Of a stretch of 64,000 nucleotides of DNA, positions 43,215-51,871 are shown one piece after another; the stretch's first letter is position 1, and every line of letters begins with the position of its first letter. The notes under the pieces are model-generated. The model had not been told where the DNA came from. It made no database searches and was given only the letters and a program-made list of their open reading frames with translations. The translations under genes were made by a program, and so were the position numbers. This DNA comes from Arenibacter sp041392165. GTDB lineage: Bacteria > Bacteroidota > Bacteroidia > Flavobacteriales > Flavobacteriaceae. The DNA lies in assembly GCA_041392165.1 (NCBI GenBank), contig JAWKMN010000001.1:248001-312000 (forward strand). Direction: 5' to 3'.

Positions 43215-43524
43215 TCAATTACCACAATTTATATCTTATTATATCTTAAGTTAGTTTCTAACGCTTAAAGATTAATAAAAGTATAAATTTACCATACGAT
43301 ATTTAATAATTTAACAAGAAAAAACTTTCAATAATTATAATAATTAATTACAAATATGGCTCCACCTTTATATCCAAATCACCATTATAATTATATACGC
43401 CCTTAAATCATAGCGTAGTCGAAGCACATATTTGGATACTGGATATTACTAGATTTTAGAATTGAGATATTAGATGCCGGATTCTAGAAGTTAGATGTTG
43501 TTAATTGAACATTGTACTTTTTCC

Positions 43525-43570
<46 letters not shown>

Positions 43571-43650
43571 AAAAAAATTAGATTTCTTTAAATTGGTTCT
43601 AAATACGGTACATAAGCTCAACAAAATTTGTTGGTGATTCCGTTGTGGAG

Positions 43651-43658
43651 TAAATTTG
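43651..43658 (+). promoter_or_regulatory. sdh operon promoter (-7 element)
   Basis: TAAATTTG matches TAnnTTTG; TTTG/TTG at 43627-43633 gives a -33 element with a 17-20-base spacer. The sdhC ATG follows 19 bases later. The best-formed promoter in the window. Confidence 0.75.
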
Positions 43659-43677
43659 CAATCAAAACAAATAACCA

Positions 43678-44355
43678 ATGAGTGGATTTTTAAACTCTTC
43701 TATAGGCAGAAAGTACACCATGGCCCTTTCCGCCTTTTTTTTAATGATCTTTATACTTCAACATTTTGCCATTAATATCCTATCCGTTCTAAGTCCGGAT
43801 ACCTTTAATGAAACCTCCCATTTTATGGGTACCAATCCCCTGGTACAATACGGGCTGCAACCCGTACTTCTTTTTGGGGTCATATATCATTTTGTCATGG
43901 GATTTGTATTGGAAATAAAAAATAGGAATGCCCGAGTCATCAAGTATGCCAGAAACAACGGTGCTGCCAATTCCACTTGGATGAGCAGAAACATGATTTG
44001 GAGCGGGGGTTTTATCCTAATATTCTTGGCAATACATTTCTTGGACTTCTGGTTTCCCGAAATAAACACCAAATATATTCAGGGAGACATGTCGGGCCTA
44101 TTGCCCAATGGGGAAGGTTACCGTTATTACGAAGAACTGGTGCATAAATTTGAGCCTATTTGGAGGGTTGCCCTTTATTGTATCGGTTTTGTTTTTCTTT
44201 CATTGCACCTGCTTCACGGCTTTAGTTCTGCGTTTCAGTCTGTTGGTGCCAACAATAAATATACAAAAGGGTTAAAAGGATTTGGAAAAGCGTATGCTGT
44301 TCTAATTCCGTTAGGGTTTATTTTCATTGCCCTTTTTCACCATTTTAACCATTAA
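43678..44355 (+). CDS. sdhC: Succinate dehydrogenase cytochrome b subunit
   Basis: 225 residues, five hydrophobic segments, the single diheme-type membrane anchor of menaquinone-linked succinate dehydrogenase. Likely haem ligands are His in FILQHFAINI, YHFVMGFVLE, AIHFLDFW and SLHLLHGFSSAF. There is no sdhD, as expected for this type. It needs haem, made by the hem genes. sdhA starts 12 bases downstream. Confidence 0.95.
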   Translation: MSGFLNSSIGRKYTMALSAFFLMIFILQHFAINILSVLSPDTFNETSHFMGTNPLVQYGLQPVLLFGVIYHFVMGFVLEIKNRNARVIKYARNNGAANSTWMSRNMIWSGGFILIFLAIHFLDFWFPEINTKYIQGDMSGLLPNGEGYRYYEELVHKFEPIWRVALYCIGFVFLSLHLLHGFSSAFQSVGANNKYTKGLKGFGKAYAVLIPLGFIFIALFHHFNH

Positions 44356-44367
44356 TAATACTATTCT

Positions 44368-46383
44368 ATGTCTGTATTGGATTCTAAAATACCCAAAGGC
44401 CCATTAAAGGATAAATGGACTACCTATAAGGATAAAATAAATTTGGTCAATCCTGCGAATAAGCGAAACATCGACGTTATTGTTGTGGGTACCGGCCTTG
44501 CGGGAGGTTCTGCCGCTGCCACCTTGGCCGAGTTGGGATATAGGGTTAAGGCATTCTGCTATCAGGATTCCCCGCGCAGGGCACATTCCATTGCTGCCCA
44601 GGGGGGTATAAATGCCGCAAAAAACTATCAAGGGGATGGGGATTCTACCTATCGCCTGTTCTATGACACGATAAAAGGAGGGGATTACCGTTCCCGAGAA
44701 GCCAACGTGTACCGTTTGGCAGAAGTTTCCACCAATATAATAGATCAATGTGTGGCACAGGGAGTACCCTTTGCCAGGGACTATGGCGGCCTATTGGACA
44801 ACCGCTCTTTTGGTGGTGTTTTAGTGTCGCGTACCTTTTATGCCAAAGGACAGACCGGCCAACAATTATTATTAGGGGCCTATTCCGCGATGAATAGACA
44901 AATTGCCCGTGGAAAAATAGAAATGTACAACCGCCACGAAATGTTGGATGTGGTAAAAGTGAACGGCAAGGCGCGTGGTATAATAGCCCGAAACTTGGTC
45001 ACCGGCGAAATAGAGCGACATTCTGCACACGCCGTAGTAATTGCCTCAGGTGGTTATGGAAATGTTTATTTCCTTTCTACCAATGCCATGGGATCCAATG
45101 CCACAGCAGCATGGAAAATACACAAAAAGGGGGCCTTTTTCGCCAATCCTTGCTATACCCAAATTCACCCTACCTGTATTCCACGTTCAGGGGACTATCA
45201 ATCCAAATTGACATTGATGTCCGAATCGTTGCGGAACGACGGCCGTATTTGGGTCCCTAAAAGAAAAGAAGATGTATTGGCCATTAGGGAGGGGAAATTG
45301 AAGCCTACCCAATTGAGCGAGGAGGAAAGGGATTATTACTTGGAAAGAAGGTACCCTGCTTTTGGAAACCTGGTGCCACGGGATGTGGCCTCCAGAGCGG
45401 CGAAGGAAAGATGTGATGCAGGATACGGTGTTAATGCCACAGGGGAAGCCGTGTACCTGGACTTTAAATCGGCCATTGAACGATATGGATCGGAACAGGC
45501 AAAAATCCACGGAATACAAAATCCGTCCAAAGAGAAAATCACCGAGCTTGGTGAAGCCGTAGTAGCGGAAAAATACGGTAACCTCTTTCAGATGTATGAG
45601 AAAATCGTAGATGAAAACCCCTATAAGACCCCAATGATGATCTATCCTGCAACCCACTATACCATGGGCGGCGTTTGGGTAGATTACAATCTAATGACCA
45701 CCGTAGAAGGTTTGTATTGTATAGGTGAGGCCAATTTCTCCGATCATGGTGCCAACCGCTTGGGAGCTTCTGCTTTAATGCAGGGCCTGGCCGATGGTTA
45801 TTTTGTATTGCCATATACCATTGGGGATTACCTGTCCCATGAAATTAGGACGGGCAAAATTCCTACGGACACTCCTGAATTTGATGAAGCAGAAAAAGAA
45901 GTAACCGATAAAATCAATTTCTTTATCAACAACAAAGGATCCCATTCCGTTGATTATTTCCATAAACGCTTGGGCAAGGTAATGTGGGATAAATGTGGGA
46001 TGTCCCGTAACGCTGAAGGCCTAAGGGAAGCCATTTCGGAAATTAAGGCTATTCGCGAAGAATTTTATAAAGAAGTAAAAGTGCCCGGTGCTGCCAATGA
46101 AATGAATCCGGAACTGGAAAAAGCAGGGCGTGTGGCCGATTTCTTGGAGTTGGGAGAGTTGTTTGCCAAAGATGCCCTGATGCGGGAGGAATCCTGTGGT
46201 GGACATTTCCGTGAAGAATCGGTAGAAATGGATGGAGAGCAAAAAGGAGAGGCCAAGCGTAACGATAACGATTATGCGTTCGTAGCCGCTTGGGAATACA
46301 AAGGGGAGCCTTCGGATGCCGTTTTGCACAAAGAGCAATTGGAATTTAACGATATAGAATTAAAACAAAGAAGTTATAAATAG
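44368..46383 (+). CDS. sdhA: Succinate dehydrogenase flavoprotein subunit
   Basis: 671 residues. FAD-binding fingerprint VVGTGLAGGSAAATLAELGY; the covalent FAD histidine in RRAHSIAAQGGINAAKNYQG; substrate site HYTMGGVWVDYN and SRTFYAKGQTGQQLLLGAYS. It oxidises succinate to fumarate and passes electrons to SdhB. In this operon it is separated from sdhB by an inserted four-helix-bundle gene. Confidence 0.97.
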   Translation: MSVLDSKIPKGPLKDKWTTYKDKINLVNPANKRNIDVIVVGTGLAGGSAAATLAELGYRVKAFCYQDSPRRAHSIAAQGGINAAKNYQGDGDSTYRLFYDTIKGGDYRSREANVYRLAEVSTNIIDQCVAQGVPFARDYGGLLDNRSFGGVLVSRTFYAKGQTGQQLLLGAYSAMNRQIARGKIEMYNRHEMLDVVKVNGKARGIIARNLVTGEIERHSAHAVVIASGGYGNVYFLSTNAMGSNATAAWKIHKKGAFFANPCYTQIHPTCIPRSGDYQSKLTLMSESLRNDGRIWVPKRKEDVLAIREGKLKPTQLSEEERDYYLERRYPAFGNLVPRDVASRAAKERCDAGYGVNATGEAVYLDFKSAIERYGSEQAKIHGIQNPSKEKITELGEAVVAEKYGNLFQMYEKIVDENPYKTPMMIYPATHYTMGGVWVDYNLMTTVEGLYCIGEANFSDHGANRLGASALMQGLADGYFVLPYTIGDYLSHEIRTGKIPTDTPEFDEAEKEVTDKINFFINNKGSHSVDYFHKRLGKVMWDKCGMSRNAEGLREAISEIKAIREEFYKEVKVPGAANEMNPELEKAGRVADFLELGELFAKDALMREESCGGHFREESVEMDGEQKGEAKRNDNDYAFVAAWEYKGEPSDAVLHKEQLEFNDIELKQRSYK

Positions 46384-46400
46384 GTGTTGATTAAGAAAAT

Positions 46401-46809
46401 AGAGAAGAGAAAATAGACTTAATGGCCTTTCGTCAGCGACATAATTATAAAAATTTGAAAATATGGCAATTGGGGTTAGAAATTGCAAATGATATTTCTG
46501 ATATTTTACAAAAATTTCCCAAGCACGAAAAATTTGATTTAAGTAACCAAATAAGCCGTTGTTCAATTTCAATGCCAAGTAATATTGCTGAAGGATCAGC
46601 AAGAACGGACAAGTCGTTTTCTTATTATCTTGATATTTCTTTAGGTTCATCATTTGAACTTGGTACTCAATTATTAGTTGCACACCACAGAAAATATATA
46701 GACGAACAAACTTTGGAAAAGTTGGAAGTTAAAAATGAGGAATTCCAAAAAATGACTATGGGATTCCAAAATAGTTTACAGTCATAAAGGGATCTATTTT
46801 CTTATCTCT
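46401..46809. repeat. Complementary ends enclosing the four-helix-bundle gene (IVS-like cassette)
   Basis: AGAGAAGAGAAAATAGA (46401-46417) and TCTATTTTCTTATCTCT (46793-46809) are complementary at 15 of 17 positions. They flank the gene at 46422-46787 and would form the base of a stem in the sdh mRNA. This is the arrangement of intervening sequences in bacterial 23S rRNA, which encode the same protein family. Confidence 0.65.
46422..46787 (+). CDS. Four-helix-bundle protein, S23/IVP family
   Basis: 121 residues, all-alpha. MAFRQRHNYKNLKIWQLGLE and FDLSNQISRCSISMPSNIAEG followed by GSARTDKSFSYYLDISLGSS are the defining pattern of the S23 23S-rRNA intervening-sequence protein family. The native role is unknown; relatives bind nucleic acid or act as accessory variability determinants of diversity-generating retroelements. 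Here it lies between sdhA and sdhB, which are usually adjacent, so it looks like an insertion. Confidence 0.92.
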   Translation: MAFRQRHNYKNLKIWQLGLEIANDISDILQKFPKHEKFDLSNQISRCSISMPSNIAEGSARTDKSFSYYLDISLGSSFELGTQLLVAHHRKYIDEQTLEKLEVKNEEFQKMTMGFQNSLQS

Positions 46810-46893
46810 TATTTCTGTTTTCCATAACTGAACTTTGATTATGAAACTTAATTATGAAGATTCCGAAAGGAGCTTTTTATTAACAAGAACAAT

Positions 46894-47640
46894 ATGAATC
46901 TTACATTAAAAATTTGGAGACAGAAAGGACCACAGGACAAAGGTAAAATGGTCGAGTATAAAGTGACCGATATCTCGGAACACATGTCCTTTTTGGAAAT
47001 GATGGATGTTTTAAACGAAGAGCTGACCAATAAAGGAGACGAGCCGGTTGCCTTTGACCATGACTGTCGCGAAGGCATTTGCGGTATGTGCTCTATGTAT
47101 ATCAATGGAGAAGCCCATGGACCGGATAGGGGGGTTACTACCTGTCAGTTACATATGAGAATGTTCAAGGATGGCGACACCATTACCATTGAACCATTTA
47201 GGGCAAAAGCCTTCCCGGTAATCAAGGATTTAGTGGTGGATCGCAGTTCGTTTGATCGTATTCAGCAGGCCGGTGGTTTTATCTCGGTCAACACTTCCGG
47301 AAACACCCAGGACGCCAATGCTATTCCCATAGATAAGCATTCTGCGGATACGGCCATGGATGCCGCTACCTGTATTGGCTGTGGTGCCTGCGTTGCAAGT
47401 TGCAAAAATTCCTCGGCCATGCTATTTGTAGGGGCCAAAGTATCCCAATACGCATTACTTCCACAAGGCAGGGTAGAAGCAACGGACAGAGTGAAAAACA
47501 TGGTTGCCCAAATGGATTTGGAAGGGTTTGGAAACTGTACCAATACCGGTGCCTGTGAAGTGGAATGTCCCAAGGGAATTTCCCTGGAAAACATTGCCCG
47601 TATGAACAGGGAGTTTTTCAGTGCCAACATAAAAGGATAA
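46894..47640 (+). CDS. sdhB: Succinate dehydrogenase iron-sulphur subunit
   Basis: 248 residues. [2Fe-2S] ligands in HDCREGICGMCSMYINGEAH and TTCQLHMRMF; [4Fe-4S]/[3Fe-4S] ligands in CIGCGACVASCKNSSAM and NCTNTGACEVECPKGI. It moves electrons from FAD to the haem subunit. Its clusters would come from the suf genes at 27-33 kb. ATG 46894 lies 106 bases past the four-helix-bundle stop. A terminator follows. Confidence 0.97.
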   Translation: MNLTLKIWRQKGPQDKGKMVEYKVTDISEHMSFLEMMDVLNEELTNKGDEPVAFDHDCREGICGMCSMYINGEAHGPDRGVTTCQLHMRMFKDGDTITIEPFRAKAFPVIKDLVVDRSSFDRIQQAGGFISVNTSGNTQDANAIPIDKHSADTAMDAATCIGCGACVASCKNSSAMLFVGAKVSQYALLPQGRVEATDRVKNMVAQMDLEGFGNCTNTGACEVECPKGISLENIARMNREFFSANIKG

Positions 47641-47677
47641 TACGGATTAAAATTATATTTGTAATCTGCCGTAACAG

Positions 47678-47707
47678 ACCCCATCCCTTTTCCGGAATGG
47701 GGTTTTT
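47678..47707 (+). terminator. Rho-independent terminator of the sdh operon
   Basis: ACCCCAT (47678-47684) pairs with ATGGGGT (47697-47703), then TTTTC. It begins 38 bases past the sdhB stop. Confidence 0.85.
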
Positions 47708-47709
47708 CT

Positions 47710-47797
47710 TTACTCGATAATCGAGATTTAAACCTGTCCGCCCGGTACCATTCCGGCGGGCTTACCTTTGTCGACAGGCTTTCCCCGAGGTAGTTTT
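47710..47797 (-). repeat. Dispersed intergenic repeat, copy 3 (ends only)
   Basis: TTACTCGATAATCGAGATTT is identical to copy 2, and the other end reads CCCCGAGGTAGTTT, but the middle (about 50 bases) differs. It follows the sdhB terminator directly. Confidence 0.7.
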
Positions 47798-47820
47798 CCA
47801 AAATTCCAGTATCTTTAACC

Positions 47821-48294
47821 ATGTCAAAAGAATATAAGGAAGAGCGGATAATCGTCCCCCGTTTTAACGAAGAGTCCGGTTTTTACACCACACCGGAACG
47901 CTCCAGGATAATGGGCAAGATACGGGGCAAAAACACCATTCCCGAGTTGCAATTTAGAAAAGCGCTTTGGGCAGCGGGATATCGGTATAGGATAGACTAC
48001 AAAAAATTGATCGGTAAGCCCGATATCGTCCTAAAAAAATACAAAACCGTCATTTTTATAGACGGGGAATATTGGCACGGCTATAATTGGGAAGAAAGGA
48101 AACAAAAAATCAAAACCAACAAAGGGTTCTGGATTCCCAAAATTGAACGTAATATTCAGCGGGATAAGGAAGTGAACCAAAAGTTACATCAATTGGGCTA
48201 TACCGTCTTTAGATTTTGGGAAAGGGAAATTAAAAAAGAATTGGACCTCTGTCTTAATACCGTAATCCTTCATTTACAATCACAACAAACCTAA
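47821..48294 (+). CDS. vsr: Very short patch repair endonuclease (Vsr)
   Basis: 157 residues. Features of Vsr: SRIMGKIRGKNTIPELQFRK, GYRYRIDYKKLIGKPDIVL with the catalytic Asp, VIFIDGEYWHGYNW, and RNIQRDKEVNQKLHQLGYTV. Vsr nicks next to T:G mismatches formed by deamination of 5-methylcytosine. No cytosine methyltransferase is seen nearby, so it is an orphan here. Confidence 0.93.
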   Translation: MSKEYKEERIIVPRFNEESGFYTTPERSRIMGKIRGKNTIPELQFRKALWAAGYRYRIDYKKLIGKPDIVLKKYKTVIFIDGEYWHGYNWEERKQKIKTNKGFWIPKIERNIQRDKEVNQKLHQLGYTVFRFWEREIKKELDLCLNTVILHLQSQQT

Positions 48295-48324
48295 ACTAAG
48301 TACAATCCATTTAATCACCGATAA

Positions 48325-49482
48325 ATGCCCCAATATAGCCACAAAATAACCTCCAAACTTCCCCATATAAAAACGACCATTTTTACCGTTATGGGGCAAT
48401 TGGCCCAGAAACACAATGCCATAAATCTTTCCCAGGGCTTCCCCAATTTTGAACCCGATCCATCCTTAATCGATTTGGTAACCAAGGCCATGAAACAAGG
48501 CTACAATCAATATGCCCCTATGGCGGGGGTAATGGAACTTCGCGAAATGATCGCAGAAAAAATAGAACAACTTTACGGGAGGCACTATGACCCGGACAAG
48601 GAAATAACCGTGACCATTGGTGCCACACAGGCCATTTTCACCATCATTACCGCCTTTATTGGAAGAGGTGACGAGGTCATAGTAATTAAACCGGCTTATG
48701 ACTGTTATGAACCTGCTATTGAAGTTAACGGTGGCATTCCCGTTTTTGTTCAACTAAACAATACCGATTTTAAGTTGGACTGGGCACTTTTCCGTTCCAA
48801 AATTACCCCAAGGACCAAAATGGTCATTATAAATACCCCACACAATCCCAGTGGCACCATTTTCTCCAAAGCGGATATGCTCGAATTACAGAGGAGTCTT
48901 GAAGATACCGATATAATTGTGGTAAGCGATGAAGTATACGAACATATCACCTTTGATGGCCGTAAACATGAAAGTGCTTCAAAATATGACGGACTTGCCT
49001 CCCGCACCTTTGTGTGCGGTTCCTTTGGAAAAACATTTCACATTACCGGCTGGAAAATGGGGTATTGCACCGGTCCCGCCGAACTGATGCACGAATTTCG
49101 AAAAACCCATCAGTTCAATGTGTTCAGTGCGGACCATGCCGTTCAAAAAGCTTTGGCCGCCTATTTAAAAGAACCTCAACATTATTTGAGCCTAAACCAG
49201 TTTTATCAGAAAAAGCGGGATGCATTCCTCAAAGGACTATCCTCCTCCAGATTTAAAATAAAACCTTCCCAGGGAACCTATTTTCAATTAGTGGATTATA
49301 GTGATATTTCCCAAGAACCGGACCATGTCTTTGCAGAACGCTTGGTAAAAGAATACAACATAGCCAGTATTCCCATCTCCGGCTTTAATACCCATGGAAT
49401 GGATAATCACCTCGTCCGATTCTGCTTCGCAAAAACCAACGAAACTTTGGAAAAGGCTACGGAAATTCTTTGTAGGTTATAG
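48325..49482 (+). CDS. PLP-dependent aminotransferase, methionine aminotransferase type (YbdL-like)
   Basis: 385 residues, class I aminotransferase fold. PLP lysine in FVCGSFGKTFHITGWKMGY; the Asn-Pro segment INTPHNPSGTIFS; the start MPQYSHKITSKLPHIKTTIF and INLSQGFPNFEPDP resemble YbdL and the kynurenine/methionine aminotransferases. It would transaminate methionine to its keto acid, possibly in the methionine salvage pathway; the substrate is inferred. Starts 30 bases after vsr. Confidence 0.93.
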   Translation: MPQYSHKITSKLPHIKTTIFTVMGQLAQKHNAINLSQGFPNFEPDPSLIDLVTKAMKQGYNQYAPMAGVMELREMIAEKIEQLYGRHYDPDKEITVTIGATQAIFTIITAFIGRGDEVIVIKPAYDCYEPAIEVNGGIPVFVQLNNTDFKLDWALFRSKITPRTKMVIINTPHNPSGTIFSKADMLELQRSLEDTDIIVVSDEVYEHITFDGRKHESASKYDGLASRTFVCGSFGKTFHITGWKMGYCTGPAELMHEFRKTHQFNVFSADHAVQKALAAYLKEPQHYLSLNQFYQKKRDAFLKGLSSSRFKIKPSQGTYFQLVDYSDISQEPDHVFAERLVKEYNIASIPISGFNTHGMDNHLVRFCFAKTNETLEKATEILCRL

Positions 49483-49871
49483 AAATAATTTACCCCGTGG
49501 GAGAGCGCTCTTCATCATTCTTGCGCATGGCACTAAAAAAAGGAGCAATATTCTTACATACCGCTCCCTTTTATAGTGATTGATCTATGCTATCTGTTAC
49601 AGCATAAATAATTTTTTTGTCAATCTTACAATACCTGTAAAAAAGTCATTTCGATACACTTGAATTTCATTTTGCGGAGGTCTGCGATTAATTTGGGCTT
49701 CCATAGTAATTAAGATTTAGTAGCTGTTAAATTTGGGGTTTAACTTCTGTTGTTGATTGCAATATAATTCAGATTAACGCAATATTTAAAAAAATGTTGT
49801 GAAACAATCAGTAATTGTTGTCTGCAGATAAAAATAGGTATTTACATCGATATACGGCCATTACCAAAATG
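49483..49871. other. Intergenic stretch with terminator-like hairpin and a possible 35-residue ORF
   Basis: Weak stem GGAGC/GCTCC (49540-49566) follows the aminotransferase gene. A minus-strand ORF at 49597-49704 is described separately. The rest is AT-rich and empty. Confidence 0.4.
49597..49704 (-). CDS. Possible 35-residue small protein
   Basis: ATG at 49702-49704 gives MEAQINRRPPQNEIQVYRND and so on to KKLFML. Arg-rich head, mixed tail, no family. The upstream sequence has no good -7 element. It may be chance. Confidence 0.25.
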   Translation of the reverse strand: MEAQINRRPPQNEIQVYRNDFFTGIVRLTKKLFML

Positions 49872-50525
49872 TTAAATATCCATTTCTGGAATATCCCCTT
49901 CCACAATCAAACTGCCTGCCGTTGCCTTAATGATTTCTTCTACACTGATCCCGGGGGCCCTTTCCAACAATTTAAACCCCTTGGGAGTTACATCCAGTAC
50001 CGCCAAATTGGTCACGATTTTTTTTACACAGCCCACTCCCGTCAATGGCAAAGTGCACTTCTTCAACAATTTGGATTCGCCAGCCCTATTGGTATGCATC
50101 ATGGCCACAATGATGTTCTCCGCAGAAGCCACCAGGTCCATGGCCCCGCCCATTCCCTTTACCATTTTTCCCGGGATTTTCCAATTGGCGATATCCCCGT
50201 TTTCTGCCACCTCCATGGCTCCTAAAATGGTCAGGTCCACATGTTGCCCCCTAATCATTCCAAAGCTGGTTACAGAGTCGAAAAACGAGGCTCCCGGAAG
50301 TGTGGTAATAGTCTGTTTACCTGCATTGATGATATCGGCATCCTCTTCGCCTTCAAAAGGGAAGGGGCCCATTCCCAACACCCCGTTTTCACTTTGAAAT
50401 TCCACACTGATATCGTCACGCACAAAATTGGCCACCAAAGTAGGTATCCCTATCCCAAGATTAACATAATATCCGTCTTTGACTTCCTTTGCAATGCGCT
50501 TTGCTATTCCGTTTTTATCCAACAT
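49872..50525 (-). CDS. scoB: 3-oxoacid CoA-transferase subunit B
   Basis: 217 residues from ATG 50525 (MLDKNGIAKRIAKEVKDGYY); a longer in-frame start at 50567 adds AT-rich repeat-derived sequence. It transfers CoA between succinyl-CoA and acetoacetate. The active-site Glu is in SENGVLGMGPFPFE, and NLGIGIPTLVANFV and GMGGAMDLVAS are typical. Downstream partner of scoA, now separated by a four-helix-bundle gene. Confidence 0.95.
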   Translation of the reverse strand: MLDKNGIAKRIAKEVKDGYYVNLGIGIPTLVANFVRDDISVEFQSENGVLGMGPFPFEGEEDADIINAGKQTITTLPGASFFDSVTSFGMIRGQHVDLTILGAMEVAENGDIANWKIPGKMVKGMGGAMDLVASAENIIVAMMHTNRAGESKLLKKCTLPLTGVGCVKKIVTNLAVLDVTPKGFKLLERAPGISVEEIIKATAGSLIVEGDIPEMDI

Positions 50526-50534
50526 AAGATTAAT

Positions 50535-50625
50535 TTGATAATTGGTTAATTTGATGATTTGTCTCATTTACTCGTACCCATAATCTTTGAGATGATCCAA
50601 CCATAACCTCTAATTCCAAAAATAA
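50535..50625 (-). pseudogene. 3' relic of a second four-helix-bundle gene
   Basis: Bases 50535-50596 match 50641-50702 with five differences in 62, all transitions. On the minus strand the relic reads ELEVMV, then a one-base slip, then IISKIMGTSK and a premature TGA, against SELESIIRIISKIIGTSKRD of the intact gene. It lies between the intact gene and scoB, so a duplication of the gene end occurred here. Confidence 0.6.
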
Positions 50626-50651
50626 TATCCCTTGAAAATTTTGATAATTGG

Positions 50652-51017
50652 TTAATTTGATGATTTGTCTCGTTTACTCGTACCTATAATTTTCGAGATA
50701 ATTCTAATGATGGATTCTAACTCAGAAAAAAGGGATTCATTAGGATTGGGATAGTATCTTGAGGCTTGGCAAAGTTTAATCCAATATAAAGTTTCGTCAG
50801 CTTCTTTAGCGGCAATCTTAAATTTATGCACAAAATCAGCAGTACTTTCTCCATTTTGGGCCTCCCAAGTATTGGCTCCAATAGATGTTCCACTTTTAAA
50901 CAATTGAGAGGCCATTTCATACTTATTCAATGTTCTGAGTTCCTCACAATATTCAATAACTTGTAAGGAGAAATCAAAAGTTTTTCTTACTATTAAATTT
51001 TCCTTATCATTCCTCAT
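50652..51017 (-). CDS. Four-helix-bundle protein, S23/IVP family
   Basis: 121 residues, all-alpha; VRKTFDFSLQVIEYCEELR and SQLFKSGTSIGANTWEAQNG, then KIAAKEADETLYWIKLC, are the pattern of a second S23-like subfamily. It differs strongly from the 46422 gene, so the two arrived separately. It separates scoA from scoB, and a 3' fragment of another copy follows at 50535-50625. AT-rich complementary ends (51021-51049 with 50632-50662) flank it but pair less cleanly than at sdh. Confidence 0.88.
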   Translation of the reverse strand: MRNDKENLIVRKTFDFSLQVIEYCEELRTLNKYEMASQLFKSGTSIGANTWEAQNGESTADFVHKFKIAAKEADETLYWIKLCQASRYYPNPNESLFSELESIIRIISKIIGTSKRDKSSN

Positions 51018-51045
51018 ACAATCAAATTTTCAAATCAGCTAATTT

Positions 51046-51747
51046 TCAAATTTTTTTCCGAACCGTCAACTGCTCAATTCTTTTCTCGTAATTGTTACCT
51101 TGGAAGATACGTTGTACAAAAATTCCAGGGACATGGATCTGATTGGGATCTAAAGTACCCACGGGTACCAGTTCTTCTACTTCGGCCACCGTAATCTTAG
51201 CGGCACCACACATGGCCGGATTAAAATTGCGCGCAGTACCCTTAAAAATTAAATTCCCTGCCTCATCCCCTTTCCAAGCCTTTACAAAAGAGAAATCGGC
51301 CTTAAAGGCTTCTTCCAGCACATACATCTTGCCGTTGAATTCCCTGGTCTCCTTCCCTTCGGCCACTTCGGTGCCGTAACCTGCTGGGGTGTAAAATGCC
51401 GGAAAACCTGCTTGTGCGGCCCTACATTTCTCGGCCAAGGTTCCTTGCGGGGTTAACTCCACCTCCAATTCGCCGCTCAACATTTGTCGTTCAAACTCAT
51501 CATTTTCCCCTACATAAGAGGAGATCATTTTTTTTATTTGGCGTTGGTGCAACAATAATCCCAGGCCAAAATCATCTACCCCGGCATTATTGGAAATACA
51601 GGTTAAATCCTTGATCCCTATCTTTACCAATGCCGCTATCGCATTCTCAGGGATACCGCATAATCCAAATCCTCCCAACATAAAAGTCATACCATCCTTT
51701 ACTCCCTGTAATGCCTCCTCCACGTTGGCCACTGTTTTTAGTATCAT
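51046..51747 (-). CDS. scoA: 3-oxoacid CoA-transferase subunit A
   Basis: 233 residues. GGFGLCGIPENAIAALVK (glycine-rich CoA loop), CISNNAGVDDFGLGLLL, ELTPQGTLAEKCRAAQAGFP and PAGYGTEVAEGKE are typical. With ScoB it activates acetoacetate for use as a carbon source. The start is ATG 51747. Confidence 0.96.
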   Translation of the reverse strand: MILKTVANVEEALQGVKDGMTFMLGGFGLCGIPENAIAALVKIGIKDLTCISNNAGVDDFGLGLLLHQRQIKKMISSYVGENDEFERQMLSGELEVELTPQGTLAEKCRAAQAGFPAFYTPAGYGTEVAEGKETREFNGKMYVLEEAFKADFSFVKAWKGDEAGNLIFKGTARNFNPAMCGAAKITVAEVEELVPVGTLDPNQIHVPGIFVQRIFQGNNYEKRIEQLTVRKKI

Positions 51748-51871
51748 ATAAAGCCCTTTTGATTCATCCTATATATTTCCTAGCACTCTCTAAAATACAT
51801 GTTTTTAACGAAAAATGCCCTTAACTTTTTGAATAAAGGTAAGGACACTTATGATTGTAATTCTTAGGACA

